DNA of 64,000 nt from Streptomyces actinomycinicus (GTDB lineage Bacteria; Actinomycetota; Actinomycetes; Streptomycetales; Streptomycetaceae): assembly GCF_016741775.1 (NCBI RefSeq), contig NZ_JAERRK010000003.1, positions 434,001-498,000 on the forward strand, in the 5' to 3' direction. A model generated the notes under the pieces. It made no database searches, was not told the DNA's origin, and was given only the letters and a program-made list of their open reading frames with translations. Position numbers and translations under genes: made by a program. Below, piece by piece: positions 54,128-62,995 of the stretch (position 1 is the first letter of the stretch; every line of letters starts with the position of its first letter).

Positions 54128-55980
54128 GCCGACCGCTGTACGTCATCAAGGTCGGCAGCGCGACGCTCGACCGCGAGGCCATCCACAAGGAGATCGCAGA
54201 CGTCGTCGCCCGCGGCGCCCGGGTGCTCCTGGTGGCGGGCGGGGCCACCGGCATCGAACGCCACTACGCGGCGATCGACCGCCCGGTCCCCACGCTCCGG
54301 CTGGCCAACGGCGACGTGGTGCGCTACTGCCCTCCCGAGGAGATGGACCACCTCGTCGACGCCTACGAGCGGGTCACCCTGCCCGCCGTGGAACACGGCC
54401 TGCGCGCCCAGGGCCTGCGGACGTTCACGGCCGTCGCCGCGCGCAGCGGCCTGGTCGTCGGCCGGGCCAACCGCCCGCTGAAGGCGCTGTCGGCCGAAGG
54501 CCGCCCCGTCGTGGTACGCGACCACCGGGCGGGCGTGCCCGCCGACGCCGACACCGAGGCGCTGAACGCCCTGCTCGACGCGTACGACGTGGTCTGCCTG
54601 TCCCCGCCGGTCGCGGACCGGGACGGCGGCGCCCCGCTGAACGTGGACGCCGACGTACTGGCCGCGGTCCTCGCGGTCGCCCTGGACGCCGACCACCTCC
54701 GGCTGGTCACCGGCACCGCGGGACTGCTGACCGATCCGGCCGACCCGGACTCGACGCTGCGCGACGCCTACCCGGGCGACGGTGCGCGCTACGCCGGCGG
54801 ACGCATGCGCCAGAAGGTGCGCGCGGCCGAGATCGCCCTGGCGGGCAGCGGCGCCGACGTGGCCATCACCGGCCCGCACACCATGAGCGAGCCCTCGGGA
54901 TGGACCCGGTTCTGGCGCACCAGGGGCCCCGCCGAGGACCTCGACCTGCTGACCCGCGCCGTCTCGGTGTCCTCGGTCTCCGGCGACGAGGCGGAACTCG
55001 CCTCCTGCCTCGCCGAATGGTGCCGGGAACGGGGCATCGAGGCCCGCATCGACCCGGCCGGCAACCTCGTGGCCTCCCGCGGCACCGGTTCCCGCCGGCT
55101 GCTGCTCCTGGGCCACCTCGACACGGTCCCGCACCGCTGGCCCGTCGAGTGGCGCGGAGGCGAGCTGTGGGGACGCGGCAGCGTGGACGCCAAGGGCAGC
55201 CTCGCCGCCTTCCTCGAGGTGCTGGCGGACGCGGCGGTACCGGAGGACGGCCAACTGGTCGTGGTCGGCGCGGTCGAGGAGGAGATCTCCTCCTCGAAGG
55301 GCGCGTTCCACGTACGGGACAACTACCCGGCCGACGCCGTCGTCATCGGCGAACCCAGCGGCTCGGGGAAGCTGACCCTCGGCTACTTCGGTCTCTTCAA
55401 GCTCGCGGTGACCGCCTCGGTGCCCACCGGCCACTCGGCCGGCATGGACGCGGTGTCGGCCCCGGACCGGCTGATCCGGGTCCTCGGCGAGATCCGCGCG
55501 TCGGTGCTCGAGCAGGCGCCCGAGGCGCTCAGCGCGGTCATCGACATCCGGTGCGAGCGCGGCCGGGAGCGCGACCGGGCGCACGGGACCCTCAACTTCC
55601 GGGTGCCGCCGGGCGCCGACCTGGAGGCGCTGCGCACCGCCGCGCTCCGGCACGCCGGTGACGGTGTCGGCATCGAGGCGCTGCGCGCCACCCCGGGCCA
55701 CCAGGGCGGCCGTTCGGGCCCGCTGGCCACGGCCTTCGTCCGCGCCTTCGCCGGGGCCGGGATCAGGCCCCGCTTCGTGGTGAAGAAGGGGACGTCGGAC
55801 ATGAACACCCTGGCGACCACCTGGCACGACGTGCCGATGGTGGCGTACGGGCCGGGCGACTCCGCCCTCGACCACACCGACGAGGAGCGCATCGGGGGCG
55901 AGGAGTACCGCGCCGCCCGCGCGCTGCTCGCCGACGCGGTGAACCGCTGGTTCGCCCTCGCGGAAGGGAGCCGCCGATGA
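54124..55980 (+). CDS. fused LysZ-like kinase and LysK-like M20 peptidase
   Basis: 618 residues in one uninterrupted frame. Residues about 1-255 are an amino-acid kinase of LysZ/ArgB type (YVIKVGSATLDREAI; VLLVAGGATGIE; GGRMRQKVRAAEIAL), phosphorylating the side-chain carboxylate on the AmCP. Residues about 265-618 are a zinc M20 peptidase like LysK that releases the finished amino acid: LLLGHLDTVP, GRGSVDAKGS, VVGAVEEEIS, VIGEPSG, and terminal ALDHTDEERI carry the metal and catalytic residues. In lysine pathways these are separate proteins. An ATG at 54883 (MSEPSGW) could allow internal initiation of the peptidase alone. ATGA overlaps at both ends. Confidence 0.88.
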   Translation: MSRPLYVIKVGSATLDREAIHKEIADVVARGARVLLVAGGATGIERHYAAIDRPVPTLRLANGDVVRYCPPEEMDHLVDAYERVTLPAVEHGLRAQGLRTFTAVAARSGLVVGRANRPLKALSAEGRPVVVRDHRAGVPADADTEALNALLDAYDVVCLSPPVADRDGGAPLNVDADVLAAVLAVALDADHLRLVTGTAGLLTDPADPDSTLRDAYPGDGARYAGGRMRQKVRAAEIALAGSGADVAITGPHTMSEPSGWTRFWRTRGPAEDLDLLTRAVSVSSVSGDEAELASCLAEWCRERGIEARIDPAGNLVASRGTGSRRLLLLGHLDTVPHRWPVEWRGGELWGRGSVDAKGSLAAFLEVLADAAVPEDGQLVVVGAVEEEISSSKGAFHVRDNYPADAVVIGEPSGSGKLTLGYFGLFKLAVTASVPTGHSAGMDAVSAPDRLIRVLGEIRASVLEQAPEALSAVIDIRCERGRERDRAHGTLNFRVPPGADLEALRTAALRHAGDGVGIEALRATPGHQGGRSGPLATAFVRAFAGAGIRPRFVVKKGTSDMNTLATTWHDVPMVAYGPGDSALDHTDEERIGGEEYRAARALLADAVNRWFALAEGSRR

Positions 55981-56795
55981 CCGCCGTGCTCGAAGGTCCC
56001 ACGAGCGCCGAGGCACCGGCGTCCCCGCTGGCCGAGCGGGCCGTGCAGGCCCGCCGGCTGGTGGTCGACATGGCGGCGTCGGAACGCGGCTGCCACCTGG
56101 GCGGCAGCCTGTCGGTGCTCGACATCCTGATCGCCGCGCTGGACCGGGCCTCCGCCGGGGACGGCACGGAGGTCGTGCTGAGCAAGGGGCACGCCGCAGC
56201 GGGCCTGTACGCCGCGCTGTACGTCAGCGGCATGCTGCCGCAGAACCCCGCGCCGCTGTACGGCCGGGCGGGCCAGCCCTACACCGGTCACCCGGGCCCC
56301 AAGGTGCCCGGGGTCCGGTTCCCCACCGGCAGCCTCGGGCACGGCGTCCCGTACGCGGCGGGCTGGGCCCTGTCCCGCCGGATCGGCGGGCAGAGCGGTC
56401 TGGGCATCGCGGTCGCGGGCGACGGCGAACTCCAGGAAGGGCTGGTCTGGGAGACCTGCCAGGTGGCTGCGGCGCAGGAACTGGGCAACTTCGTGCTCGT
56501 CGTGGACCGCAACGGCGGCCAGAACGACGGGCTCGTCGCGGACATCTCGCCGCTGCCCGCTCTCACCGAGCGGTTCGCCGCCTTCGGGTTCGAGGTCGCG
56601 GAGACCGACGGGCACGATCTGGCCGCGCTCACCGGGCTGTTCGCCAGGGACCGGTCGGCCGCACGCCGTCCGCTCGCCGTCGTCGCCCACACCGTCAAGG
56701 GCAAGGGGGTGCCGGCCGTGGAAGGCAAGGCGGGTTCCCACTACGTGACCATCGACGCCACGCGCGCCGCGAAGTGGAAGCGAGCGATCCGATGA
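55977..56795 (+). CDS. transketolase N-terminal subunit
   Basis: 272 residues, the TPP-binding half. VLSKGHAAAGLYAAL, TGSLGHGVPYAAGWAL, and the TPP/Mg motif GDGELQEGLVWE (Asp149) leading to VDRNGGQNDG. Split two-subunit transketolases occur in AmCP pathways for azinomycin, ficellomycin and vazabitide, where they add a two-carbon ketol unit to carrier-bound glutamate semialdehyde. The same role is inferred. Overlaps the kinase-peptidase stop and the C-subunit start. Confidence 0.92.
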   Translation: MTAVLEGPTSAEAPASPLAERAVQARRLVVDMAASERGCHLGGSLSVLDILIAALDRASAGDGTEVVLSKGHAAAGLYAALYVSGMLPQNPAPLYGRAGQPYTGHPGPKVPGVRFPTGSLGHGVPYAAGWALSRRIGGQSGLGIAVAGDGELQEGLVWETCQVAAAQELGNFVLVVDRNGGQNDGLVADISPLPALTERFAAFGFEVAETDGHDLAALTGLFARDRSAARRPLAVVAHTVKGKGVPAVEGKAGSHYVTIDATRAAKWKRAIR

Positions 56796-57745
56796 CTCTC
56801 TCCGGCCGTGACGCCTACCGCGACGAGCTGACCTCCCTCGCCGCGGAGGACCCCACCCTCGTCTGCCTCGAGGCGGACCTGGGCGGCAAGAACCACCCGT
56901 TCCAGACCGCGCACCCGGACCGGTTCTTCAACGTCGGCATCGCCGAGGGCGCCATGGTCGACATGGCGGCCGGACTGGCCGCCGGCGGCTACAAGCCCTT
57001 CGTCAGCACCTTCGCCCCCTTCGCGGCGCTGCGGGCCGCGGAGAGCCTGAAGCTGACACTGGGCTACCTCAACGCCGGGGTCACCGTCGTGGCTCCGTAC
57101 GCGGGGGTGTCCGGCGCCTGGTTCGGCACCACCCACCACTGCCTGGAGGACCTCGCGGTGCTCCGCAGCGTCCCCGGCGTGACCATCGCGGCCCCCTACG
57201 GCGAGGCCGAGATGCGTGCCGTGGTCCGCAACGCGGCACGCAGCGGCAGGCCGCACTACATCCGCACCGGCCGGAACGCCACCTACGAGTCGCTCCCGCT
57301 GCCGGACGGCGAACTGCCCCTGGTGAACTGGGAGTACCAGGCGGACCCCGAGGACGTCTGCCTGGTCTCGGTGGGCGAGGAGGGCACCCGCCTGGCGCTG
57401 GCCGCCCGCGCCGCCACCGGCGCCTCGCACGCGCACCTGGTCCACCTGGACCACGAGCACCTCTCCGCGGCGGCCGCGGAACTGGCGGGGCGGCACACCC
57501 GGTTCGTCGTCGTCGAGGAGCACCGCAGCCAGGGCGGAGTGGCCGAGGCGCTCGCGCTGCTGCTGCCCCGGTGCGAGGTCACGGGCGTGGGGGCCGGCCA
57601 GGAATGGCCCTCCACCGGTGGCGACCACCAGGAGGTCATGGCGGCGCTCGGCCTCGATCTGCCCGCCGTGCTCGCGGCCGTGGCCAGGGCGCGCGACGGC
57701 CGGCCCACGGCCGCGGCCGGGCACGCCCACGCCTGCGTCCGCTGA
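56792..57745 (+). CDS. transketolase C-terminal subunit
   Basis: 317 residues comprising the Pyr domain and C-terminal domain. FFNVGIAEGAMVDMAAGLAAGG carries the TPP-activating Glu52, followed by FVSTFAPFAALRAAESLK and the substrate-phosphate region. The C-terminal domain is at about 190-300 (CLVSVGEEGTRLALAARAA; VVVEEHRSQGGVAEALA). ATG overlaps the stop of the N-subunit, as expected for a heterodimer pair. A 54-base gap then separates it from the next gene, so the AmCP module proper ends here. Confidence 0.92.
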   Translation: MTLSGRDAYRDELTSLAAEDPTLVCLEADLGGKNHPFQTAHPDRFFNVGIAEGAMVDMAAGLAAGGYKPFVSTFAPFAALRAAESLKLTLGYLNAGVTVVAPYAGVSGAWFGTTHHCLEDLAVLRSVPGVTIAAPYGEAEMRAVVRNAARSGRPHYIRTGRNATYESLPLPDGELPLVNWEYQADPEDVCLVSVGEEGTRLALAARAATGASHAHLVHLDHEHLSAAAAELAGRHTRFVVVEEHRSQGGVAEALALLLPRCEVTGVGAGQEWPSTGGDHQEVMAALGLDLPAVLAAVARARDGRPTAAAGHAHACVR

Positions 57746-57799
57746 GACCACCGTCCCGGGCACCTTCTCATCCAACTCCAGGAAGACGGAGCGCTGAAC

Positions 57800-59053
57800 A
57801 TGCACATCCTGATGATCGAATGCAACCCCAACGGCATCGCCGGCATCGCCAATGCCCTGGACCTGGGCCACGACGTCACGCTGGTGTCGGTGGACCCCGA
57901 CTTCTACCTCGCCGCCTCGCCGCTGGCCGAGGCGGCCTACGCCCACCCGAACTGCCAGGTGGTCAAGAGCGCCCAGGCCTTCTTCATCGACGAGCTGACC
58001 GCCCTGGCCCGCAAGCTGCACTCCGAGAAGCCGATCCACGGCGTGACCACCTACAGCGAGTACCACACCGTGCACACGGCGGCGGTCGCGGAGGCACTGG
58101 GGCTGCCGGGCATGAGCGTGGACGGCGCCCGCAACGCCCGCCACAAGCACCTGACCCGGCTCACCCTGGACGGCAAGGGCGTCCGCCAGCCCCGCTTCGT
58201 CCACGTGGCCGACCCGAAGGACGTCGAGGCGGCCGTGCGCGAGATCGGCTTCCCCTGCGTGGTCAAGCCGTCCGACGGCACGGCCAGCCTGCACGTCCTG
58301 CACCTCAAGGACGAGGAGGACCTGCGCGCCTACCTCGCGGAACTCGCCGACGTGGCCGACTACGGCCGCGGCGTGGTCCGCGTGCCGGACCTGCTGATCG
58401 AGGAGTTCGTCACCGGCGAGCTGATCTCGGTGGAGTCCTGCGTCCTCGGCAAGGGCGAGGTGGTCAACCTCGGCCTCACCGACCGCCCGCTGAGCGGCTT
58501 CCCGTACTTCATCGAGATGGGCGCCACCTACTTCAGCGGACACCCGCTCCAGGACGAGCTGTTCGACCTGACCACGCGCCTGCTGAACGAACTGGGCGTG
58601 GACTTCGGCTTCATCCACACCGAGTTCCTCCTCGGCCCCGACGGCCCGGTGCTGTGCGAGGTCAACGGCCGGCTGGTCGGCGGCATCGTGCCGAGCCTGA
58701 TGGAGCTGTCCTCCGGCGTCGACCCGTACCTGGAGGTCATCCGGCAGGCGCTCGGCGAGCGCCCCGAGCTGCCCCGCCCCGGCGAGACCACCGCCGGCGG
58801 CCGCTGGTTCGGCGCCCCGATCGGCGGGACCGTCGAGTCCATCGGCTTCGACGGCCTGAAGGAGCTGCCCGGCTTCCACAGCGCCCTCGCCTACAAGAAG
58901 CCCGGCACCGAGGTGAACCGGCTCTCCAAGAGCAACTTCGACTGGATCGGGCACACCATCTTCACCGGCGCCGACCGCACCGAGGTCAACAAGCGCTGCG
59001 TGGAGGCCCTGGACCGGATCGACCTGCGGATGAAGGTCGAGGTGGCCCGGTGA
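57800..59053 (+). CDS. ATP-grasp carboxylate-amine ligase
   Basis: 417 residues. N-terminal pre-ATP-grasp domain (MHILMIECNPNGIAGIANALDLGHDVTLV), central ATP-grasp fold with GFPCVVKPSDGTAS and IEEFVTGELISVESCV, and the metal-binding LCEVNGRLVGG. Resembles BacD/carnosine-synthase-like ligases that join amino acids. A role in coupling the released AmCP product to a second carboxylate is inferred. GGAAGACGG precedes the ATG. It is distinct from the LysX-like ligase, being a second ATP-grasp enzyme in the cluster. Confidence 0.88.
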   Translation: MHILMIECNPNGIAGIANALDLGHDVTLVSVDPDFYLAASPLAEAAYAHPNCQVVKSAQAFFIDELTALARKLHSEKPIHGVTTYSEYHTVHTAAVAEALGLPGMSVDGARNARHKHLTRLTLDGKGVRQPRFVHVADPKDVEAAVREIGFPCVVKPSDGTASLHVLHLKDEEDLRAYLAELADVADYGRGVVRVPDLLIEEFVTGELISVESCVLGKGEVVNLGLTDRPLSGFPYFIEMGATYFSGHPLQDELFDLTTRLLNELGVDFGFIHTEFLLGPDGPVLCEVNGRLVGGIVPSLMELSSGVDPYLEVIRQALGERPELPRPGETTAGGRWFGAPIGGTVESIGFDGLKELPGFHSALAYKKPGTEVNRLSKSNFDWIGHTIFTGADRTEVNKRCVEALDRIDLRMKVEVAR

Positions 59054-60363
59054 CCGCGGATCCGCGGCGTCAGCACCTGCACGGGGTGGCGATCCCCTCC
59101 CTCGACGCCGGGACCGTGTTCGACGTCACCGTCGAGGACGGCGTCTTCTCCCGCATCGAGCCCTCGGGCGGCCGCAGCGGCGGCGAGACGGAGCTGTGGC
59201 CCGGCTACACCGAGACCCACGCCCACGTCTCACTGCCCGCCAACTGGGACGACACCGCCGACGACCCGCGGATCGTCGCGCTGCAGTACGTCTACCACGG
59301 CGTCACCCATGTGGTGGACATGTTCGGCTTCCCGCTGGTGGCCGATGCCTGGGCGGCCGGCCGCGAGGCCTCCACGGTGCCGTACCCCGAGATCGTCCAC
59401 TGCGGCTACGCGGTCACCGCGATGACGAACGCGGCCGGCCTGACCGGCCACGGAGTCGAGTTCCCGGCCCCGGTGCACATGATCGCCACCGAGACCGACC
59501 TGGAACACGCGATCCGTTCCAACGTCGAGCGCGGCGGCACCTTCCTCAAGGTGATGTTCACCGACGGCACCGAACAGCCGGACAGCCCGGTGAAGTTCTC
59601 CCGGCTGTCCCGCCGGGTGCTCGAGTTCTCCGCCCGGATCGCCGCCGAGCGCGGCATCACCGCGGTCATCGACTGCAACACCCTCCAGGAGACCCGCTGG
59701 GCGTACGAGTGCGGCTTCCGCCTCTTCGCCCACAGCGTGCGCGACCGGACGCTCGACGCGGCCGACTGGAAGGAGTTCGAGGGTGCCCGCTTCGTCTCCA
59801 CACTGGCCGGCCTGCGCCCCATGATCATGACGGGGGAGGAGTTCCGGGCCGAGTACGGGCGCGAGGGCTTCGCCGAGACCCAGGACATCCGCAACCTGGA
59901 GTTCGCCCAGGGCATCGAGAAGCCGTACGGCATCGAGTTCGGCTGCCAGGAGACCCGCACGGCGGCGCTGGCCGACATGCGCCGCAACGCGCTGGCCACC
60001 CTGCGCGAGGGCAAGCTGCTGATCGGAACCGACTCGGGCAACACGGGCGCTTACCACGGCTACTCGTTCCTGAGCGAACTCGACCTGCTGCGCGGCGACG
60101 ACGCCTCGCTGGAGGAGCGGCTGCGCCACCAGGCGACGATCGGGGGCCGCCGCTACTTCGACGAACTGAGCGGCGACACCCGGGACGCCCATCCGCTGAG
60201 CGCCGGCGAGACCGCCACCTACAACCTGCACGCCCCGGGCCGGCCGCTGTCCGCCCTTCCGCTGCAGACCGTCGTCCGGGGCGTGCCGATCGACCGGCAG
60301 GCCGTCGCGCGCACCATCGCCGGGCTGCGTGCCGCGGGGACGGACCCGGAGGGGGAACTTTGA
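59050..60363 (+). CDS. metal-dependent amidohydrolase (imidazolonepropionase/prolidase-like)
   Basis: 437 residues of the amidohydrolase superfamily. N-terminal beta-sandwich, then the metal motif ETHAHV (His57, His59), a conserved Lys in TFLKVMFTDG, VIDCN at strand 5, LFAHSV, and the catalytic Asp in LLIGTDSGN. Similar enzymes act on cyclic amides or as peptidases and decarboxylases. In the cluster it may cyclise or open a lactam, or trim a protecting group; not resolved. GTG overlaps the ATP-grasp stop. Confidence 0.85.
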   Translation: MTADPRRQHLHGVAIPSLDAGTVFDVTVEDGVFSRIEPSGGRSGGETELWPGYTETHAHVSLPANWDDTADDPRIVALQYVYHGVTHVVDMFGFPLVADAWAAGREASTVPYPEIVHCGYAVTAMTNAAGLTGHGVEFPAPVHMIATETDLEHAIRSNVERGGTFLKVMFTDGTEQPDSPVKFSRLSRRVLEFSARIAAERGITAVIDCNTLQETRWAYECGFRLFAHSVRDRTLDAADWKEFEGARFVSTLAGLRPMIMTGEEFRAEYGREGFAETQDIRNLEFAQGIEKPYGIEFGCQETRTAALADMRRNALATLREGKLLIGTDSGNTGAYHGYSFLSELDLLRGDDASLEERLRHQATIGGRRYFDELSGDTRDAHPLSAGETATYNLHAPGRPLSALPLQTVVRGVPIDRQAVARTIAGLRAAGTDPEGEL

Positions 60364-61619
60364 TCAGGGAGCGCAAGCGCGCACTCGTCGGCGTGGTCGG
60401 CGGCATCCTCCTCGCCAACACGGGCAGTTACATCTGGTTCCCCGTGCTCGTCGCCACCCTGGGCGGGTCCGACAGCGGGTTCTGGGCGGGCGTCGTCATG
60501 TGTATGACGTACGTCGGCCGGCTGCTGGCCACCTTCTGCTACGAGGGGGTCGCGGCACGCGCCGGGGTCCGCGGCGGCGTGTTCCTCGGCACCGCTCTGG
60601 AGGCCGTGGCGCTCGGGCTCATGGGCTTCACCGACGGCGTGCTCGCCTACAGCGTGCTCGCGTTCTTCATCGGCTTCGGCTCGGGAACCTCCTTCCCGGG
60701 GCTGAAGAACGTCCTGGTCTCCTTCCCGGAGGACGAACGGCCCAAGGCGTTCTCGGCGTTCCAGATGGCGGGCCAGGTCGGTCTCTTCGGCGGCGCACTG
60801 CTGGGCGCCGTACTGGCGGACGTGGAGCTGCGGACCCTCTTCACCGTGGTGTTCGTGTTCTTCACCGGCTTCTGCCTGATCACCTCGGCGCTGATCCCCC
60901 GAGGCGGTTTTGGCGGCGCGCCGGACGCGGCGGACGGCCGTGTGCCGCTGTTCAGCCTGACGGCGTTCAAGGGCATCGAGGTGCGCGGAGCCACCCGCTA
61001 CTTCCTGCTGTCCGCGGCGTTCTGGTTCCTGTCCCTGGGCTTCGTGGTCGGCATCCCGCTGCACATGGACGAGTACGTCCCGGGGTGGGCGCCGTCCGCG
61101 CCGTTCTGGATCACCGGCCTCAGCATCCTGGTGCTCCAGTACCCGCTGTTCAAGCTGTTCAACAAGCGGTTCAGCCCGGGCGCGGTCATGGCCGTCGGCC
61201 TGGCCGGGATGACCGTCGCGTTCCTCGCCTTCGGGGCCGGGCGCACCGCCCCCTGGGTGGTGGTCGGCTGTCTGACGGTGGTGCTCGGCGAGATCCTCTT
61301 CGTGCCGTCGTTCGACCTCTGGATCGCCCGCAGGGTCCCCGAGGACCGGCTGGCCCGGGCCATGGGCGCGATGCACTTCTTCCGCAGCGCCGGGAACATG
61401 GCCGGCTCCCTGGCCGCGGGAATCCTGTTCGACCTGTCGCGCTCCCTCGGTGTGGCGGGCGGCAACTGGTACGTCGCGGCCCTGCTGGCGGCGGGCTGCG
61501 CACTCGCCTGCCTGAGCGGCCGGCACTCCGGCACGGCCACCGGGACCGACGCCGCCGGGGTCGACGTCACCGAGAACGATGTCACGCAGAGTGAAGAAGC
61601 AGTGAGGGAAAATGTCTGA
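60360..61619 (+). CDS. MFS transporter, probable product exporter
   Basis: 419 residues from a TTG (60360) overlapping the amidohydrolase stop, with GGAGGGG just upstream. About 12 hydrophobic helices in two halves, with a basic loop after helix 2 and conserved GTSFPGLKNVLVSFPEDERPKAFSAFQMAG. The C-terminal tail is acidic and Thr-rich. Likely exports the metabolite and may give self-resistance. Confidence 0.88.
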   Translation: MIRERKRALVGVVGGILLANTGSYIWFPVLVATLGGSDSGFWAGVVMCMTYVGRLLATFCYEGVAARAGVRGGVFLGTALEAVALGLMGFTDGVLAYSVLAFFIGFGSGTSFPGLKNVLVSFPEDERPKAFSAFQMAGQVGLFGGALLGAVLADVELRTLFTVVFVFFTGFCLITSALIPRGGFGGAPDAADGRVPLFSLTAFKGIEVRGATRYFLLSAAFWFLSLGFVVGIPLHMDEYVPGWAPSAPFWITGLSILVLQYPLFKLFNKRFSPGAVMAVGLAGMTVAFLAFGAGRTAPWVVVGCLTVVLGEILFVPSFDLWIARRVPEDRLARAMGAMHFFRSAGNMAGSLAAGILFDLSRSLGVAGGNWYVAALLAAGCALACLSGRHSGTATGTDAAGVDVTENDVTQSEEAVRENV

Positions 61620-62580
61620 CATTTGCGTCATCGGGGGCACCCGGTTCTTCGGCAAGGTGCTGGTGCAACGGCTCCTGGGCGACGGTCACCGGGTCACCCT
61701 GGTCAACCGCGGGCAGACCCCCGACCCGTTCGGTGACGCGGTGCGGCGGTTGCGCGCCGACGTCCACGTCCCCGGAGAGCTGGCCGCCGCGGTCGCGGGG
61801 GAACGGTTCGACGCGGTGATCCACCAGATGTGCTACACGCCGAACGCCGCCGTGGAGGCCTGCGAGGCGTTCGGCGAGCGGGCCGGGAAGATCATCATGA
61901 CCAGCACCATCGAGGTGTACAACAAGGACACCTTCCGCTGGCGGTTCCCGGCCCCGGAGTTCAGCACCCGCGCCCGCGAGGAGGAACTCGACCCGGCGGA
62001 CTACGACTTCGACACCACCCTGCCCTGGTACGCGGACGGCTACCTGGACGCCCACTACGGCGAGGGGAAGCGCCAGGCCGAGGCCGCGCTGACCCGCTGC
62101 GCGAAGGTGCCGGTGCTGCTGGCCCGGGTCGCCCACGTCCTGGCCGCGCAGGGCGACTTCACCGGCCGGCTCCAGTTCCACCTCGACCGTGTCACGGCCG
62201 GACAGCCCGTCGTCGCCCACGCGGCGCCCGGCCGGACGTCGCTGGTACAGGCCGAGGAGGCCGCCGGCTTCCTCGCCTGGGCGGCCCAGTCCGACGCCAC
62301 CGGAGCGGTCAACGTCGCCTCTCCGGACACCGCAGACGTCTACGACGTCTGCGCCGCCGTGGAGAGCGCCACCGGGTTCACGGCCGACGTGATCGAGAAG
62401 GAAGACCCCGCCGGCGACCCCGGCCTGTCCCCGTTCTCCTGCCCGGCCGACTTCGGCATGGCGAACGACCGGGCGGCTGCCCTGGGTTACCGCTTCACCC
62501 CGATCGCCCAGTGGCTTCCCGCGGTCGCCCGTGCCGCCGCGGCCGGCCCCACCGACACCCCCCACCCCAAGGAGCAGTGA
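61612..62580 (+). CDS. NAD-dependent epimerase/dehydratase family protein (extended SDR)
   Basis: 322 residues. NAD motif [17 protein letters not shown] at the N-terminus, STIEVYNKD, and the catalytic Tyr-x3-Lys as YGEGK near residue 149-153. C-terminal substrate lobe with [19 protein letters not shown]. The GGTxFFG variant is typical of the NAD-epimerase-like/isoflavone-reductase-type subgroup often found in secondary-metabolite clusters. Substrate unknown. Overlaps the MFS gene and abuts the ABM gene. Confidence 0.88.
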   Translation: MSDICVIGGTRFFGKVLVQRLLGDGHRVTLVNRGQTPDPFGDAVRRLRADVHVPGELAAAVAGERFDAVIHQMCYTPNAAVEACEAFGERAGKIIMTSTIEVYNKDTFRWRFPAPEFSTRAREEELDPADYDFDTTLPWYADGYLDAHYGEGKRQAEAALTRCAKVPVLLARVAHVLAAQGDFTGRLQFHLDRVTAGQPVVAHAAPGRTSLVQAEEAAGFLAWAAQSDATGAVNVASPDTADVYDVCAAVESATGFTADVIEKEDPAGDPGLSPFSCPADFGMANDRAAALGYRFTPIAQWLPAVARAAAAGPTDTPHPKEQ

Positions 62581-62876
62581 TGTTCGACCTCATCGTCATC
62601 GTCCGGGTCCCCGAGTCCGACGACATCGCGCCGGTGGCCGACGCCCTGGCCCGGATGCGACCCCTGTGTCTCACCGAGGACGGCTGCGTCAGCTGGGAGG
62701 CGTACCAGTCGCAGGACGACCCGGGCCGCTTCGTCCTCGTCGAGCGCTGGGCGAGCCGCGCCCACTGGGAGGCGCACGACTCCGGCGACGCCATCCAGAA
62801 GATCTACCTGCGGGAGATCATGCCGCGCATCGAGCGCGAGGTGCACCCGAGCAGCCCGGTGAGCAGCGCGCGGTAG
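62580..62876 (+). CDS. ABM-fold (antibiotic biosynthesis monooxygenase-like) protein
   Basis: 98 residues of the dimeric alpha-beta ferredoxin-like ABM fold: [58 protein letters not shown]. Members include cofactor-free monooxygenases and polyketide cyclases acting late in biosynthesis. The ATG shares bases with the previous stop (TGATG). Confidence 0.88.
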   Translation: MFDLIVIVRVPESDDIAPVADALARMRPLCLTEDGCVSWEAYQSQDDPGRFVLVERWASRAHWEAHDSGDAIQKIYLREIMPRIEREVHPSSPVSSAR

Positions 62877-62995
62877 CCGGCGAGCGGCGCGCAGCGGCAG
62901 ACGACAGGGCGCCGGGACGGGGGCCGCATACGGCGACGGCCCCCACCCCGTCGCGGGAACCACCGATTCGGCACGGACACTGGGGTGCATCAACG

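Noticed and set aside
50047-55980. Primary lysine or arginine biosynthesis operon
   Set aside because: Streptomyces make lysine by the DAP route and arginine with acetylated intermediates; transketolase subunits, SARP and PKS neighbours point to secondary metabolism.
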